From positions 2,356,001-2,420,000 of the forward strand of contig NZ_CP129235.1 in the NCBI RefSeq assembly GCF_030413635.1: a DNA stretch of 64,000 nucleotides, written 5' to 3'. This DNA comes from Planococcus shenhongbingii. GTDB lineage: Bacteria; Bacillota; Bacilli; Bacillales_A; Planococcaceae. Below the pieces are notes generated by a model. The model had not been told where the DNA came from and did no database searches. It worked only from the letters and a program-made list of their open reading frames with translations. A program made the position numbers and the translations under genes. Below are positions 41,288 to 50,766 of this stretch, one piece after another (within the stretch, counting starts at the first letter, position 1; every line of letters begins with the position of its first letter).

Positions 41288-43195
41288 TTAAAAATTTTCT
41301 GCAGGAACCGGCAAAATCTGATTCCACAAATGCTCGACAACCAATTCTTCCTCATTCAACAATAAATGGATTTCTCCATAATCGTTCGAAGTGCGGATCA
41401 ATCGGCCGATGCCTTGCTGAATGCGCAGCTGCATAAACGGCAAATCAATTTCCTCAAGCGGATTAGTGCTGAATTTGCGTTTCGCTTCGAAAACAGGATC
41501 CTGCGGCGGAAATGGCAAATCGACAATGATGACTTTTGTCAACGCTTCACCAGGTAAATCAAGGCCTTCCCACAGGTGATACGAACACAGCACTTGGAAT
41601 TTGCCTTCCTGGAATTCTTTCACAACTGTCGATAGTTCCCGATCCCCTTCGAATTCAATGCGGTATTGATGGTCAAGCGGCAATGAACGCTTAAAATTGT
41701 CCATGTCCATTTTTGATTTGAACAAGACAAGCGTCTGGTCCCCTGTTGAAAATAAATCATAGACACGGCCGAACTTATCGGTCTGCTTCAAAGGATGTTT
41801 GAATACTTTCATGACGTCTTCATAATCAAATGGAGACGGCACTGAAAATGATTGGAAATCGTCTATTCCTAAGCTGTCCGCAATATACGTAAAATCTTTT
41901 TGAATGGACAATGTTGCGGAAGAAAAAATGATCGGCACTTTGCCATCAAAGAATTTTTCATCCAGGATATCCGTGACGAGACGCGGCATAATGACCAATG
42001 TCTCGATTTCATCTTTCACTTCAAGCCAGTTGATGGCATCGCCTTCTTCAATAAACAATTTCATCGAAAACGTATAAAGTTCGAAATATTCTTCCGCCAG
42101 CTTTAAATCGTATTCCGGAATGGTATAAAGTTCTCCTTCGAACACAAATTCCTCCAGCAGCTCGTTGATTGTGTCGACCAGCTCACGGCCTAGCCCCAAT
42201 AATTCGGCGGTCTTTCGTATTCCTTTGCGGTCTTCATGGCTTGCGATGGTATTTTTGCGCAGTTCGCGGAAAAAGTCATTGTGCAAATCAATCGTTTGTT
42301 CAATCAATCTCAAGGTTTTTTCTCTTACTCCATCAACCATGACGCGTTCAGTGACATTTAAAAGCGTCATTTCCTGCACTTCGTAAGTCAACGCCCGTTG
42401 AGCGGCGAATTCCAGCAAATGCCCTTCATCAAGAACCACCAGAGAATAATCCGGCAATAGCGGCGTCTGTCCTTCACGCGTGCGTGTTTCTTTTGTCCAG
42501 ATATGCTCCATCAGGAAATCGTGCGAGCAGATAACCAGGTCGGTCGCTTGGCGGTAATGGTTGCGGTGGATGGTCTGGCCGCATTTATTGCGGAGTTCGC
42601 AAGCCTGGCAATTTTGGATAGGATGGTAATTGACTTGCTGCCATTCTTCATCCGTCACATCGGGATAACTCGAGCGTTCCCCGTAAGGATAGGTATTCTG
42701 CATCGAAAAAGTTTTGTTGACGAATTCAGGAAGGCTGTCTTCAATATCGTACAAAAAATCAGCGTCGCTGCGTTTTTGTGCACCTTCAAAGCGCTGCAGA
42801 CATAAATATTGATCGCGTGATTTTGCCAGGCGGACATCCAGTTTTAAATCGAACAAATCGTTCAACCGGTCGATATCCCCGCCTTTTTTCACAAGCTGTT
42901 CAATCAGCGTTTCATCCGCACAGGAAATCAATGCCGGTTTGCCGGTATAGCGGGCGTAAGCAATCGCAGGCAGCAAATAAGCCAAGGTTTTCCCAGTGCC
43001 GACTCCAGCTTCAGCGAAAAGCACCGATTTTTCTTTTAACGCCTGTTCAATCTGGAATGCCATAAAGATTTGTTCATCACGCAAATCAAAGCCTTTTTCC
43101 GGCAATTCGTCGTAAAACACGTCACCGATCCAATCGTTGAGCGATTCAAAAAATGTTTTATCTTTACTTAATGGAAATGGTATAGGCTGTCTCAT
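41288..43195 (-). CDS. ypvA: DinG-type superfamily 2 helicase YpvA
   Basis: 635 residues. Walker A is FAEAGVGTGKTLAYLLPA; the DEAH box is VVLDEGHLLEF. Four cysteines for an Fe-S cluster (CLQRF; CQACELRNKC) and the DinG/XPD-type motif VI (LRIQQGIGRLIRTSNDYG) are present. The family unwinds DNA. The second DinG-type gene of the window is dinG itself at 58909. Confidence 0.9.
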   Translation of the reverse strand: MRQPIPFPLSKDKTFFESLNDWIGDVFYDELPEKGFDLRDEQIFMAFQIEQALKEKSVLFAEAGVGTGKTLAYLLPAIAYARYTGKPALISCADETLIEQLVKKGGDIDRLNDLFDLKLDVRLAKSRDQYLCLQRFEGAQKRSDADFLYDIEDSLPEFVNKTFSMQNTYPYGERSSYPDVTDEEWQQVNYHPIQNCQACELRNKCGQTIHRNHYRQATDLVICSHDFLMEHIWTKETRTREGQTPLLPDYSLVVLDEGHLLEFAAQRALTYEVQEMTLLNVTERVMVDGVREKTLRLIEQTIDLHNDFFRELRKNTIASHEDRKGIRKTAELLGLGRELVDTINELLEEFVFEGELYTIPEYDLKLAEEYFELYTFSMKLFIEEGDAINWLEVKDEIETLVIMPRLVTDILDEKFFDGKVPIIFSSATLSIQKDFTYIADSLGIDDFQSFSVPSPFDYEDVMKVFKHPLKQTDKFGRVYDLFSTGDQTLVLFKSKMDMDNFKRSLPLDHQYRIEFEGDRELSTVVKEFQEGKFQVLCSYHLWEGLDLPGEALTKVIIVDLPFPPQDPVFEAKRKFSTNPLEEIDLPFMQLRIQQGIGRLIRTSNDYGEIHLLLNEEELVVEHLWNQILPVPAENF

Positions 43196-43213
43196 AAGTT
43201 CTCCTCACAGAGA

Positions 43214-43239
43214 AACGGAAGAGCTCCGGCCCTTCCGTT
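43214..43239 (-). terminator. Hairpin after ypsC
   Basis: AACGGAAG, loop of ten, CTTCCGTT between ypsC and ypvA. No T run, so it may be only a weak terminator or processing site. Confidence 0.4.
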
Positions 43240-43245
43240 CTCGAG

Positions 43246-44382
43246 TCATTTATTTTTTGGCCGTTCTCCCCAGAATTGGAACAAATCTGTGCGAATAAAA
43301 CCATTGAATAATTTTCGTTTTTTAGTTGCTGGCTGACCGTAATGCGTCTCGAATTTTTCCATCGATGACAAGATGTAAATCGACCAAGTCGGGTGTTTGG
43401 AAAAGATCTGGCCCATATCACTGATCATCTGTTCAATCACTTCTACTTCACCAATCCGCTCTCCGTACGGCGGGTTCCCGACAACAACGCCATTTTCTTC
43501 ATGCGTCACAAAGTCTTTCACTTGGCGCTGCTGGAATTGAATGATATCGGCGAATCCGGCTTCCCGGGCATTTTCCTCCGCTACTTTGATCATGCGATGA
43601 TCGATATCGGTGCCGAGGATATTCAGCGGTTGGTCGTAATTCGCCAATTCCTCCGCTTCTGCACGGACATCATCCCAGATTTGCTGTTTCATCCATGGCC
43701 ATTCTTCACTGTCAAAATCGCGGTTATAGCCTGGTGCAATATTTTGGCCGATCATCGCTGCTTCAATGACTATCGTCCCGGATCCACAGAAAGGATCTAC
43801 AAACGGCCGGTCCGGTGTCCATCTTGAAAGCTTCACTAAAGCTGCCGCCAACGTTTCTTTCAATGGCGCTTCCCCTTGGTCTAAGCGGTATCCGCGCTTA
43901 TGCAGGCCGGCTCCGCTTGTGTCGATCGACAATTGGACTTTATCTTTTAAAATGGAGACTTCAATTTTAAAACGGGCTCCAGATTCATCTAAGAACGAGT
44001 TTCGTTTATAAGCTTTTTTCAATCGTTCCACAATCGCTTTTTTCACAATCGACTGGCAATCCGGCACGCTGTAAAGCTTCGATTTAACCGATTTTCCTTG
44101 GACCGGAAAATTCGCATCGACCGGAAGGAATTTTTCCCACTCAATTTCTTTTGTGCGTTCGAATAATTCATCAAACGAATAAGCATTAAATTCACCGGCA
44201 ATGATTTTTACGCGGTCTGCAGTGCGCAGCCATAGATTCGCTTTTGCGATATCCCGTTCGTCTCCTTCAAAAAAGACCTTGCCGTTCTCTGTTTGTGTCT
44301 GGTATCCCAATTCTTTTACTTCGTCCGCTACAATCGATTCAAGACCCATTGCAGCAGTTGCTAACAGTTTAAACTTACTCAT
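43246..44382 (-). CDS. ypsC: THUMP-domain rRNA methyltransferase YpsC
   Basis: 378 residues. The N-terminus is a THUMP RNA-binding domain (LLATAAMGLESIVADEVKEL). The C-terminal SAM-methyltransferase has VDPFCGSGTIVIEAA, LGTDIDHRMIKVAEENA and the catalytic NPPYGERIG. This is the RlmL-like methylguanosine-23S rRNA family. AGGAAGT precedes the ATG. In B. subtilis ypsC also adjoins rnpB. Confidence 0.9.
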   Translation of the reverse strand: MSKFKLLATAAMGLESIVADEVKELGYQTQTENGKVFFEGDERDIAKANLWLRTADRVKIIAGEFNAYSFDELFERTKEIEWEKFLPVDANFPVQGKSVKSKLYSVPDCQSIVKKAIVERLKKAYKRNSFLDESGARFKIEVSILKDKVQLSIDTSGAGLHKRGYRLDQGEAPLKETLAAALVKLSRWTPDRPFVDPFCGSGTIVIEAAMIGQNIAPGYNRDFDSEEWPWMKQQIWDDVRAEAEELANYDQPLNILGTDIDHRMIKVAEENAREAGFADIIQFQQRQVKDFVTHEENGVVVGNPPYGERIGEVEVIEQMISDMGQIFSKHPTWSIYILSSMEKFETHYGQPATKKRKLFNGFIRTDLFQFWGERPKNK

Positions 44383-45010
44383 AACTACTTCCTTTCCTGT
44401 TGCAGGTTATTTCTAATTTTTGTATATATAATTATCATTTAAGAATTTATCTTTATTATACCGCTTCGGCCGCTTTGGGTAGGACTCCCGCCATGAGCCG
44501 AGAAGAACACTCATCTCATCGCTTCGCCCTTGGACGCGCCTACGCTAGAGAGGTTTTCTAGAAAAGAGATCATCACTTAGATTGCTTTCTAATGATTGCT
44601 TACTTAGATATGGAGCCAAACAGCGGAGACGCCTGCGGGATAGCGAGACCCCGCAAGGCGCGAAGCGACTGAGGAGGCTTGGCGCTCGCCCGCAGCTCTA
44701 AAACATATGCTCCTGCGCAAGCTCGTCGCAAAGCTATCGGCCGAAATGATTCGGCCAATAGCTTCGCAGCTGTTTTGCGGAATATCTACAGCTAAAATAA
44801 TTAGTTCAACCTAAATAGGTATGAAACAATACAGCTATAAACACTGTACTGCCTCTGCGCTAGCTTTGTCGAAAAGACTTGGCCTTACAAATCTCGGCCA
44901 GAAAACATGCGCTCTTGCATCGCTGCGGAATCTCGGCATATATAGACGAATAATGCCATATATATTATTTATCCTTTTTAGGAAAGTTAAGTATATTTTC
45001 TGTAATAAGT
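44383..45010. repeat. Gene-free region with GC-rich repeat element E between ypsC and rnpB
   Basis: About 630 bases. The AT-rich ypsC promoter zone is followed by scrambled repeat modules (GGCGCTCGCCCGCAG near 44680, GCTCCTGCGCAAGCTCGTCGC near 44709). A near-perfect hairpin (AGCTATCGGCCGAA, loop, inverse) lies at 44732-44763. No flanking hairpin duplication or terminal repeat is found, so it may be a degraded element. No credible gene. Confidence 0.5.
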
Positions 45011-45040
45011 AGAAAAGCCCCCCTAAAGGAGAGCCTTTGA
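45011..45040 (-). terminator. Terminator of rnpB
   Basis: On the minus strand AAAGGCTCTCC, four-base loop, GGGGGGCTTTT (some G-T pairs), just after the RNase P RNA. Confidence 0.7.
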
Positions 45041-45054
45041 TGACAATTTAAAGC

Positions 45055-45453
45055 CAAAAGAAATTCTATAAGCCATGTTTTGTTTCCACGTACTCAAACG
45101 GCTTGCACCTCGTACTAGTGGACGGCAACCATCTATCTGCATGCCTAAAGCTTGCCTCTTCATCGGTTCATTTCCTTCAGAAAAGTGCCCCTACCATAAT
45201 TTGGGTTTCTCACTCGCGGGGTTTACCTCGTTCCACCTGCATAATTTCTTATACAGCTCCGTCACTGTGGCACCTTCAGGGTATTTCGGCCATATCCGAA
45301 GACTTAGGCGTTCTACCCGCCGTCAACTGCAAAAGCAGCTGCCTTAGCTTATTGTTTCGCTAAGCGCGATCACTACGGCCATCGCAGGTCCGTGTGAGCA
45401 TGGACTTTCCTCTCCGGTAAAATACCGGAGCGATTGCCAGAATTTCCAATGGC
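45055..45453 (-). ncRNA. rnpB: RNase P RNA, Bacillus (type B)
   Basis: Clear type B RNase P RNA on the minus strand: GAGGAAAGTCCATGCTC near the 5' end, GGCGGGTAGAACGCC in the middle, GAGAAACCCAAAT and GAGGTGCAAGCCGTTTG with ACAAAACATGGCTTA at the 3' end. These match the conserved CR-I, CR-II/III and CR-IV/V parts. Position between gpsB and ypsC is as in B. subtilis. Ends are approximate within about ten bases. Confidence 0.95.
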
Positions 45454-45459
45454 TTAACA

Positions 45460-45488
45460 AGTATACGTTATTTCGTTGAATAATTCAA
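45460..45488 (-). promoter_or_regulatory. Promoter of rnpB
   Basis: TTGAAT, 17 bases, TATACT on the minus strand, giving a start near 45453. Confidence 0.8.
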
Positions 45489-45494
45489 TGGAAT

Positions 45495-45788
45495 TTACTT
45501 GTTGTTCAATTTATTGCCGAATACGTGGTTTTCAAGATGAGACAATCGGCGCAAAATATCAAAATTTGTTGTACCCGGAGCCGGAGCGGCCTGTCTTCTC
45601 GGCGCTTCTTCCAGTTCTGCACGCAAGCGTTTGTTCTCGTTTTGAAGCTGTTCGATTTTTTTCGAAAAAATCTCGTAGTCTTGAATAATTTCATCTAAAA
45701 AATGGTCTACTTCGTCTTGATTATAGCCGCGCATCCCAGTTTTAAAATCTTTTTCTAAAATGTCTTTTGCTGTGAATTTATTGTCCAT
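45495..45788 (-). CDS. gpsB: Cell division protein GpsB
   Basis: 97 residues. The N-terminal DivIVA-like lipid-binding domain ([31 protein letters not shown]) leads into a coiled coil ([15 protein letters not shown]). A Pro/Ala linker and the C-terminal trimer helix ([17 protein letters not shown]) follow. GpsB shuttles PBP1 between the division site and lateral wall; ponA is 5 kb away. AAGGACG precedes the ATG. Confidence 0.95.
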   Translation of the reverse strand: MDNKFTAKDILEKDFKTGMRGYNQDEVDHFLDEIIQDYEIFSKKIEQLQNENKRLRAELEEAPRRQAAPAPGTTNFDILRRLSHLENHVFGNKLNNK

Positions 45789-45863
45789 TTTTATCGTCCT
45801 TCCATAAGGTGAAACTGCAATTAGTGAAGAATTCCTACCCTGTTCATTGCTCGCTGAACCATT

Positions 45864-45892
45864 CGAACTTGTTCGGGCAGTTCTTACTGCCC
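45864..45892. promoter_or_regulatory. Two adjacent palindromes upstream of gpsB
   Basis: CGAACTTGTTCG (45864-45875), then GGGCAGT, four bases, ACTGCCC (45875-45892). The first lacks the four-base centre of a SOS box. Both are near the gpsB promoter zone and could be operators. Confidence 0.35.
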
Positions 45893-45910
45893 TTTAATAT
45901 GGGATTTTAA

Positions 45911-45948
45911 AAAACTGCCTTACGCTAAGTATAGCATAAGGCAAGTTT
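45911..45948 (-). terminator. Terminator of the mrfA-mrfB operon
   Basis: ACTTGCCTTATGCTA, loop, TAGCGTAAGGCAGTTTTTT on the minus strand, close after mrfB. Confidence 0.8.
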
Positions 45949-45955
45949 TCCGTGT

Positions 45956-47203
45956 TTAGTTCTGGGCAACTTCAGGCCGTTTTTTTCGCTTTTTTCCTTC
46001 CAAACGCAATAACCTTTTGTCGATATCCTGGATAAGCGAATTCCGTACTTTTGTATGCTGGATCGCTTCTTTCGCAAAACCTGCCATGATAATCGCCTGA
46101 TCCAGATTGCCGAGCTGGTGTTCATATAATTTAGCTGCGTGAATCCATGCCTCCACTTCAACTGCTCCGCGTAAATGAGGAGCCGCTTCTTTGAACAGCT
46201 GCACCGCTTCCTCGTGCTGGCCGTTTCGCTTTTTCTGGATAGCCAGCAAGAACCTGGCAAACGCCGCAGAACTTCCGCGTTGTTGGGTGACATGTTCCAG
46301 ATACGCGGCACTTTGGTCGAATTGCTTTAAATCCGCGTACCATTTCCCAATATTTGTATAAGCGCCACTTGTCTCAGAAAGCAAATCCTGCATCAGCAAA
46401 TCTGAAGACAATACGTATAATGACACGAGCGATAATATATCGAGTTCATTATGGTACAGGACTTTTGCCAAGCCATCTGGAAAACCGCTTTTCACCGCAT
46501 CCAGATAAATCGGCGGAATCAAATAGCCTGGCACGTCTCCTTCACGGATAAAACCAAGTTTTTCTTCTTCAATCGTGCTTAGTTTCATGCGTGCCAATTC
46601 GTTTTTCCAAATCCGTTTTGTGCCATGGAACAAATCTATTTGCTGCGGAGTCGGCAGCTTCGGCAATACTTGGCGGTGCATCGTCCATCTGGACGTCAAT
46701 TGCGGCCAGTCAAAGCTTTTGCCGTTATAGGAAAAAATAATCGGTTCCTCATCGCGCCATAAGCCGGTCTCATACAAAAACGCCGCTTCGTGCGAAGGGT
46801 CCGGCATAATATACTGTGTCATTTCAAAATGATCCTCTTTTTGGACCAGCAAGCCAATCAGAAAAATATAGGCTCCAGTTCCGCTGAGCCCGGTCGTTTC
46901 CGTGTCAAAAAAGACAATCGGGTCTCCTTGCTTCAGCTTGAACGGATGTTCAAACGGCGTCTGTTCCCACGCGGCCAAAACCCGGTTCAATTCATCTAAT
47001 TGCACTTTGCCATGTATTTGATGAAGAGGGTAATGTATTTTTTTCTCATAGACAAAACCGAATTTATTTTCTTTCAGCTCTAGTCCGATCTTACGCCATT
47101 CCTTTTCGTAAAGCGGGCGTTCGACCGCTCTCGCTGGCTGTTTCTTAGCCGGCTGCTTTTTCAGCATGCCTTTCATCTGGAGAAGCTTATTTTCAAAAGA
47201 CAT
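45956..47203 (-). CDS. mrfB: MrfB (YprB) exonuclease, RNase H-like fold
   Basis: 415 residues. The DEDD nuclease domain is seen as VFFDTETTGLSGTGAYIF (DE), FSYNGKSFDWPQL (D) and YHNELDILSLVSLY (final D). The C-terminal third is TPR-like helices (NIGKWYADLKQFDQSAAYLEHV). MrfB works with MrfA in excising mitomycin C adducts in B. subtilis. Start is seven bases downstream of mrfA. Confidence 0.9.
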   Translation of the reverse strand: MSFENKLLQMKGMLKKQPAKKQPARAVERPLYEKEWRKIGLELKENKFGFVYEKKIHYPLHQIHGKVQLDELNRVLAAWEQTPFEHPFKLKQGDPIVFFDTETTGLSGTGAYIFLIGLLVQKEDHFEMTQYIMPDPSHEAAFLYETGLWRDEEPIIFSYNGKSFDWPQLTSRWTMHRQVLPKLPTPQQIDLFHGTKRIWKNELARMKLSTIEEEKLGFIREGDVPGYLIPPIYLDAVKSGFPDGLAKVLYHNELDILSLVSLYVLSSDLLMQDLLSETSGAYTNIGKWYADLKQFDQSAAYLEHVTQQRGSSAAFARFLLAIQKKRNGQHEEAVQLFKEAAPHLRGAVEVEAWIHAAKLYEHQLGNLDQAIIMAGFAKEAIQHTKVRNSLIQDIDKRLLRLEGKKRKKRPEVAQN

Positions 47204-47210
47204 GGACCGC

Positions 47211-49481
47211 TCACCTCTCTTTGCGAAGCTCGTTCAATAACTTGATGACATGGCTTTTCATGCTGATGGCCGCGTCCTGGGCTCCGATGCATGACGGACA
47301 GCCGTCCAGGCATGGACATTCTGATACGTGCTCTTGCGCTTTATCCAACAGCGGCTGCCATAAATCATATATCCGTTCACTGATGCCAATGCCGCCTGGA
47401 TAAGAATCATGGATGAAAAATGACGGCATGTCGTTATGAGTCGATTTAACTTGCGGCACGACATGCACATCGCGGCGGTCGCATTGCACAAAAATCGGGA
47501 TGAACGATTCAATGGCATAAGCTGCACCGGTCATGGTATCCGATAATTCCGAATCGCTAAAGCCGTCGGGTTTGGCAAAGCTCAGCCATGTCGAAGAAGT
47601 ATGCAATTCCTCAGCGGGCAATGAAATCGGTCCAGAGCCGATATTATCATGGGTATCAAAACGGATTTTCTTAAATATCGTCGGCATGGCGAGTACAGCA
47701 ATATCTCCGTATTGAACATCCGCATCATGCAATTTTTTGGTTTTGTCTTCACTCATCACTTTCAACTCAATTGCCAGATTGGCATCGGTAAAATAATCAA
47801 CGTCCACTTCGCGGACATAGGCTTTTTTCTCTTCCCAGTCCAAAATTTCGACTTGGAACTGAGTGCCTTGATGCAGGTAAATCGCTTCTTCATGCAATAA
47901 AGTCAAGGCGCTGAAGCGGTCCATTTCTCCGATGACTCTCGTATCGGCAGGAACAGACTGGTCGATGATAACGACGTTTTCCTGCGATGCTGACCGCAGC
48001 GATATATCATGAGCCGGGAAACGGTCGCTCATCCAGTGCCAGCGGTCAGAAGTTTGGACCAGGACGCCTTGTTCCTGCAAATACTCAAGCAACTCCTGCA
48101 CTTCAAATTCACCGTATTGGTCATCCGTTCTGAACGGCAATTCAAACGAGGCGCATTTTAAATGATCCATCAGGATGATAATATTTTCCGGATGGATCCG
48201 CGCTTCTTCCGGTGACTGGTCAAGCAAGTATTCCGGATGATTGATAATATACTGGTCCAGCGCTGTAGATTGCGCTACATAAACGACAAGTGATTCATCC
48301 TGTCTTCTTCCCGCTCTTCCCGCCTGCTGCCAAGCGCTCGCAATATTGCCGGGATAACCCGTCATGATGCATGCCTGCAGTTGGCCGATATCAACGCCAA
48401 GTTCGAGCGCATTGGTCGAAACCACGCATTTGATCGTCCCATCCCGCAGCCCTTTTTCAATAGCACGCCGTTCGGTTGGCAAATAGCCTCCCCGGTAGCC
48501 TTTGATCGATTCATCCTGCAGCTTGGTTTTTGTTATGGCTTGCAGATAAGTGACCAGCATTTCAACCCGTACCCGGCTTTTGGCAAAAACAATCGTTTGT
48601 ATCCCTTGTTTCACCAGATGGGTAGCCAAATCGCGGACTTCCAAAATCGCACTTCTCCTTACGCCGAATGTCGGATGGATAATCGGCGGATTGTAGAAGA
48701 TAATATGCTTTTTGCCGGAAGGCGCCCCGTTTTGGTCAATCAAAATATGCTCTGTGTTTGTCAGGTTCTCGGCAAGCTCTTTTGGATTGGCAATCGTCGC
48801 TGATGTACAGATGAATACCGGATTGCTGCCATAAAATTCACAAATCCGCTTTAAGCGGCGGATTACGTGGGCAACATGTGTACCAAAAACACCTTTATAA
48901 GTATGGAGCTCGTCTATCACTATATAATGAAGGTTTTCAAAAAGTGATACCCATTTTGTATGATGGGGCAAAATCGCTGAGTGCAGCATATCGGGATTGG
49001 TCATGACGATCTGTCCCGCTTTTCTCACTTTCGTCCGGATGGCTGGAGAAGTATCGCCATCGTAAGTGTACGATAAAATATCCTGCTCAGTTTTTTCAAT
49101 CAAATCATGCAGATCGCTTTTCTGATCCTGCGCCAATGCTTTTGTCGGAAATAAATATAAAGCCCGGGCTCCGGGGTCGTTGAGGATTTTATGAAGCACC
49201 GGCAAATGGTAGCAATAAGATTTTCCGGACGCTGTCGGAGTAACTGCAGTAAATGATTTTCCGCTCACTGCCAAATCGAAAGCCTGGCGCTGATGCGTAT
49301 ACAATTGGCCGATGCCTTTTTTGCGGAGTGCCGCTTTCAGGCTTTCGTGCATGTCGGCTGGAAAATCTGCATATGCAGCCGGCTTTTCTTTGACTGTATG
49401 CCAATGCTCAATCCGTTCCATCATATCCGGTTCGGTTTTCCACTCTTTCAATAGTTCAGGCAATTTTTTTCTTCTGATCAT
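47211..49481 (-). CDS. mrfA: MrfA (YprA) DEXH helicase
   Basis: 756 residues. Superfamily 2 helicase with Walker A TPTASGKSYCYHLPV, DEXH IVIDELHTYKG, and motif VI WQQAGRAGRRQDESL. The C-terminus carries a Cys-rich metal site (CPCLDGCPSCIGA). MrfA-type helicases remove bulky lesions outside UvrABC. It overlaps yppE by four bases and precedes mrfB. Confidence 0.9.
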   Translation of the reverse strand: MIRRKKLPELLKEWKTEPDMMERIEHWHTVKEKPAAYADFPADMHESLKAALRKKGIGQLYTHQRQAFDLAVSGKSFTAVTPTASGKSYCYHLPVLHKILNDPGARALYLFPTKALAQDQKSDLHDLIEKTEQDILSYTYDGDTSPAIRTKVRKAGQIVMTNPDMLHSAILPHHTKWVSLFENLHYIVIDELHTYKGVFGTHVAHVIRRLKRICEFYGSNPVFICTSATIANPKELAENLTNTEHILIDQNGAPSGKKHIIFYNPPIIHPTFGVRRSAILEVRDLATHLVKQGIQTIVFAKSRVRVEMLVTYLQAITKTKLQDESIKGYRGGYLPTERRAIEKGLRDGTIKCVVSTNALELGVDIGQLQACIMTGYPGNIASAWQQAGRAGRRQDESLVVYVAQSTALDQYIINHPEYLLDQSPEEARIHPENIIILMDHLKCASFELPFRTDDQYGEFEVQELLEYLQEQGVLVQTSDRWHWMSDRFPAHDISLRSASQENVVIIDQSVPADTRVIGEMDRFSALTLLHEEAIYLHQGTQFQVEILDWEEKKAYVREVDVDYFTDANLAIELKVMSEDKTKKLHDADVQYGDIAVLAMPTIFKKIRFDTHDNIGSGPISLPAEELHTSSTWLSFAKPDGFSDSELSDTMTGAAYAIESFIPIFVQCDRRDVHVVPQVKSTHNDMPSFFIHDSYPGGIGISERIYDLWQPLLDKAQEHVSECPCLDGCPSCIGAQDAAISMKSHVIKLLNELRKER

Positions 49482-49843
49482 GTTTCTTCGCTCTTTTCGT
49501 CGATTGCCAGCATAAAGGTTTGCAGCGTATACTGTGCAGCTTGAATGGTCTGGATAAAGCGCTTCTTGCTGGTCTCTTTATAGAAACTTTGCACAAAAAA
49601 CTGCGCCATCCCTTCAGCGGCATTATCGATCTGTGGTTTGTGTACATATTTAGGGCGTTCTTGCTGAATGTACAACAGGGATTCCCGTTGCCATTCATTT
49701 ATCTTTTCGTGCCAATAATCTGCGTATGGTTTTACTTCTTCATAAAAGTCCGAAACCGCATCCCGCTCACGCATATCGTAAAAACGGTCCAGGCATTTTC
49801 CGCATTCGTCATATAATACGGAAGAGAGTTCTCTAACTGTCAT
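49478..49843 (-). CDS. yppE: YppE family protein (DUF1798)
   Basis: 121 residues from the ATG at 49843, preceded by GGAGGGACG. All-helical, with the core RFYDMRERDAVSDFYEEVKPYAD and a final QAAQYTLQTFMLAI, typical of DUF1798. Function unknown. It is coupled to mrfA by a four-base overlap. In B. subtilis yppE is near recU-ponA too. Confidence 0.85.
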   Translation of the reverse strand: MTVRELSSVLYDECGKCLDRFYDMRERDAVSDFYEEVKPYADYWHEKINEWQRESLLYIQQERPKYVHKPQIDNAAEGMAQFFVQSFYKETSKKRFIQTIQAAQYTLQTFMLAIDEKSEET

Positions 49844-50074
49844 ATTGCGTCCCTCCATTGCCATTAGTTTATCATAGAAGCGAAAACGGTACGAATATTA
49901 ATCCGCTGGCAGATAGCGGTGACCAGCTGGCTAATAAAGCCCTCTTTGAGCTATTAATGAAATAGAAAGAAGCTTTCCCATTTCTGCCTAAAGGTCTTTC
50001 TTGTCGAACAAACATTCTTTTCATTTGGAATTAACCTTCGAATCCGATATTATAAGACTAGCAAATTTGAAACC

Positions 50075-50097
50075 TTTAGACTTATTCATCGTCTAAA
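50075..50097. promoter_or_regulatory. Inverted repeat upstream of recU
   Basis: TTTAGAC, nine bases, GTCTAAA, perfect over seven pairs and about 40 bases before the recU start. Candidate operator or mRNA hairpin in a 293-base gap with no gene. A weak SOS-like box (CGAACAAACATTCT, 50005-50018) is also here. Confidence 0.4.
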
Positions 50098-50136
50098 TGC
50101 TATGTGATATGATAAGGTAAGCGAGGTGTATCACAG

Positions 50137-50733
50137 ATGGCAATTAATTATCCAAATGGCAAAAAGTTCGTTCCTCCAAAAGAAAAAACCGTGAAAAAGA
50201 AGAAAAAAGATTTTTCTTTTAGTAATCGGGGTAAAACACTGGAGGATGAACTGAACGAAACCAATGATTATTACCTGCAATTAGGTCTTGCAGTTATCCA
50301 CAAAAAACCGGTCCCTGTCCAAGTCGTTAAAGTTGAATATCCTTCAAGAAGCGCCGCCGTTATTCGCGAAGCTTATTTCAGAACTCCGTCGACCACTGAC
50401 TATAACGGAGTATGGAATGGAAGATATGTCGATTTTGAAGCTAAAGAAACGGAGAACAAAACATCTTTTCCATTGAAAAACATACATGACCACCAAATTC
50501 ATCACATGTCCCAAGTGGTCAAGCATCGAGGATTGGCGTTTCTGATCATCCGTTTTTCTTCCCTTCAGCGGTATTTTATCATGCGTTTTGAAGCACTCGA
50601 AGTGTTTTGGAATCGGATGCTCACCGGGGGCCGGAAATCGATAGCGTTAGAGGAAATCGAGGGAACAGCAGTTGAAATAATGCCAGGAGCTTTTCCGCGC
50701 ATTGATTATTTGCCCGCCCTGCAAAAGCTTTAA
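50137..50733 (+). CDS. recU: RecU Holliday junction resolvase
   Basis: 198 residues. The RecU signature is present: SNRGKTLEDELNETNDYY, the Gln/Asp/Glu/Lys metal site YRFD-type YNGVWNGRYVDFEAKETENK, and FPLKNIHDHQIHHM. It resolves four-way junctions in recombination and chromosome segregation. GAGGTG precedes the ATG. It precedes ponA by 33 bases, the standard recU-ponA operon. Confidence 0.95.
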   Translation: MAINYPNGKKFVPPKEKTVKKKKKDFSFSNRGKTLEDELNETNDYYLQLGLAVIHKKPVPVQVVKVEYPSRSAAVIREAYFRTPSTTDYNGVWNGRYVDFEAKETENKTSFPLKNIHDHQIHHMSQVVKHRGLAFLIIRFSSLQRYFIMRFEALEVFWNRMLTGGRKSIALEEIEGTAVEIMPGAFPRIDYLPALQKL

Positions 50734-50766
50734 AAAGAAAGTATTTACGAAAGTGAGGAACAGTTT

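Noticed and set aside
45864..45875. CGAACTTGTTCG read as a LexA box
   Set aside because: Two-base centre where the SOS box needs four.
50005..50018. SOS box upstream of recU (CGAACAAACATTCT)
   Set aside because: Right half matches poorly (3 of 5); kept only as a remark.
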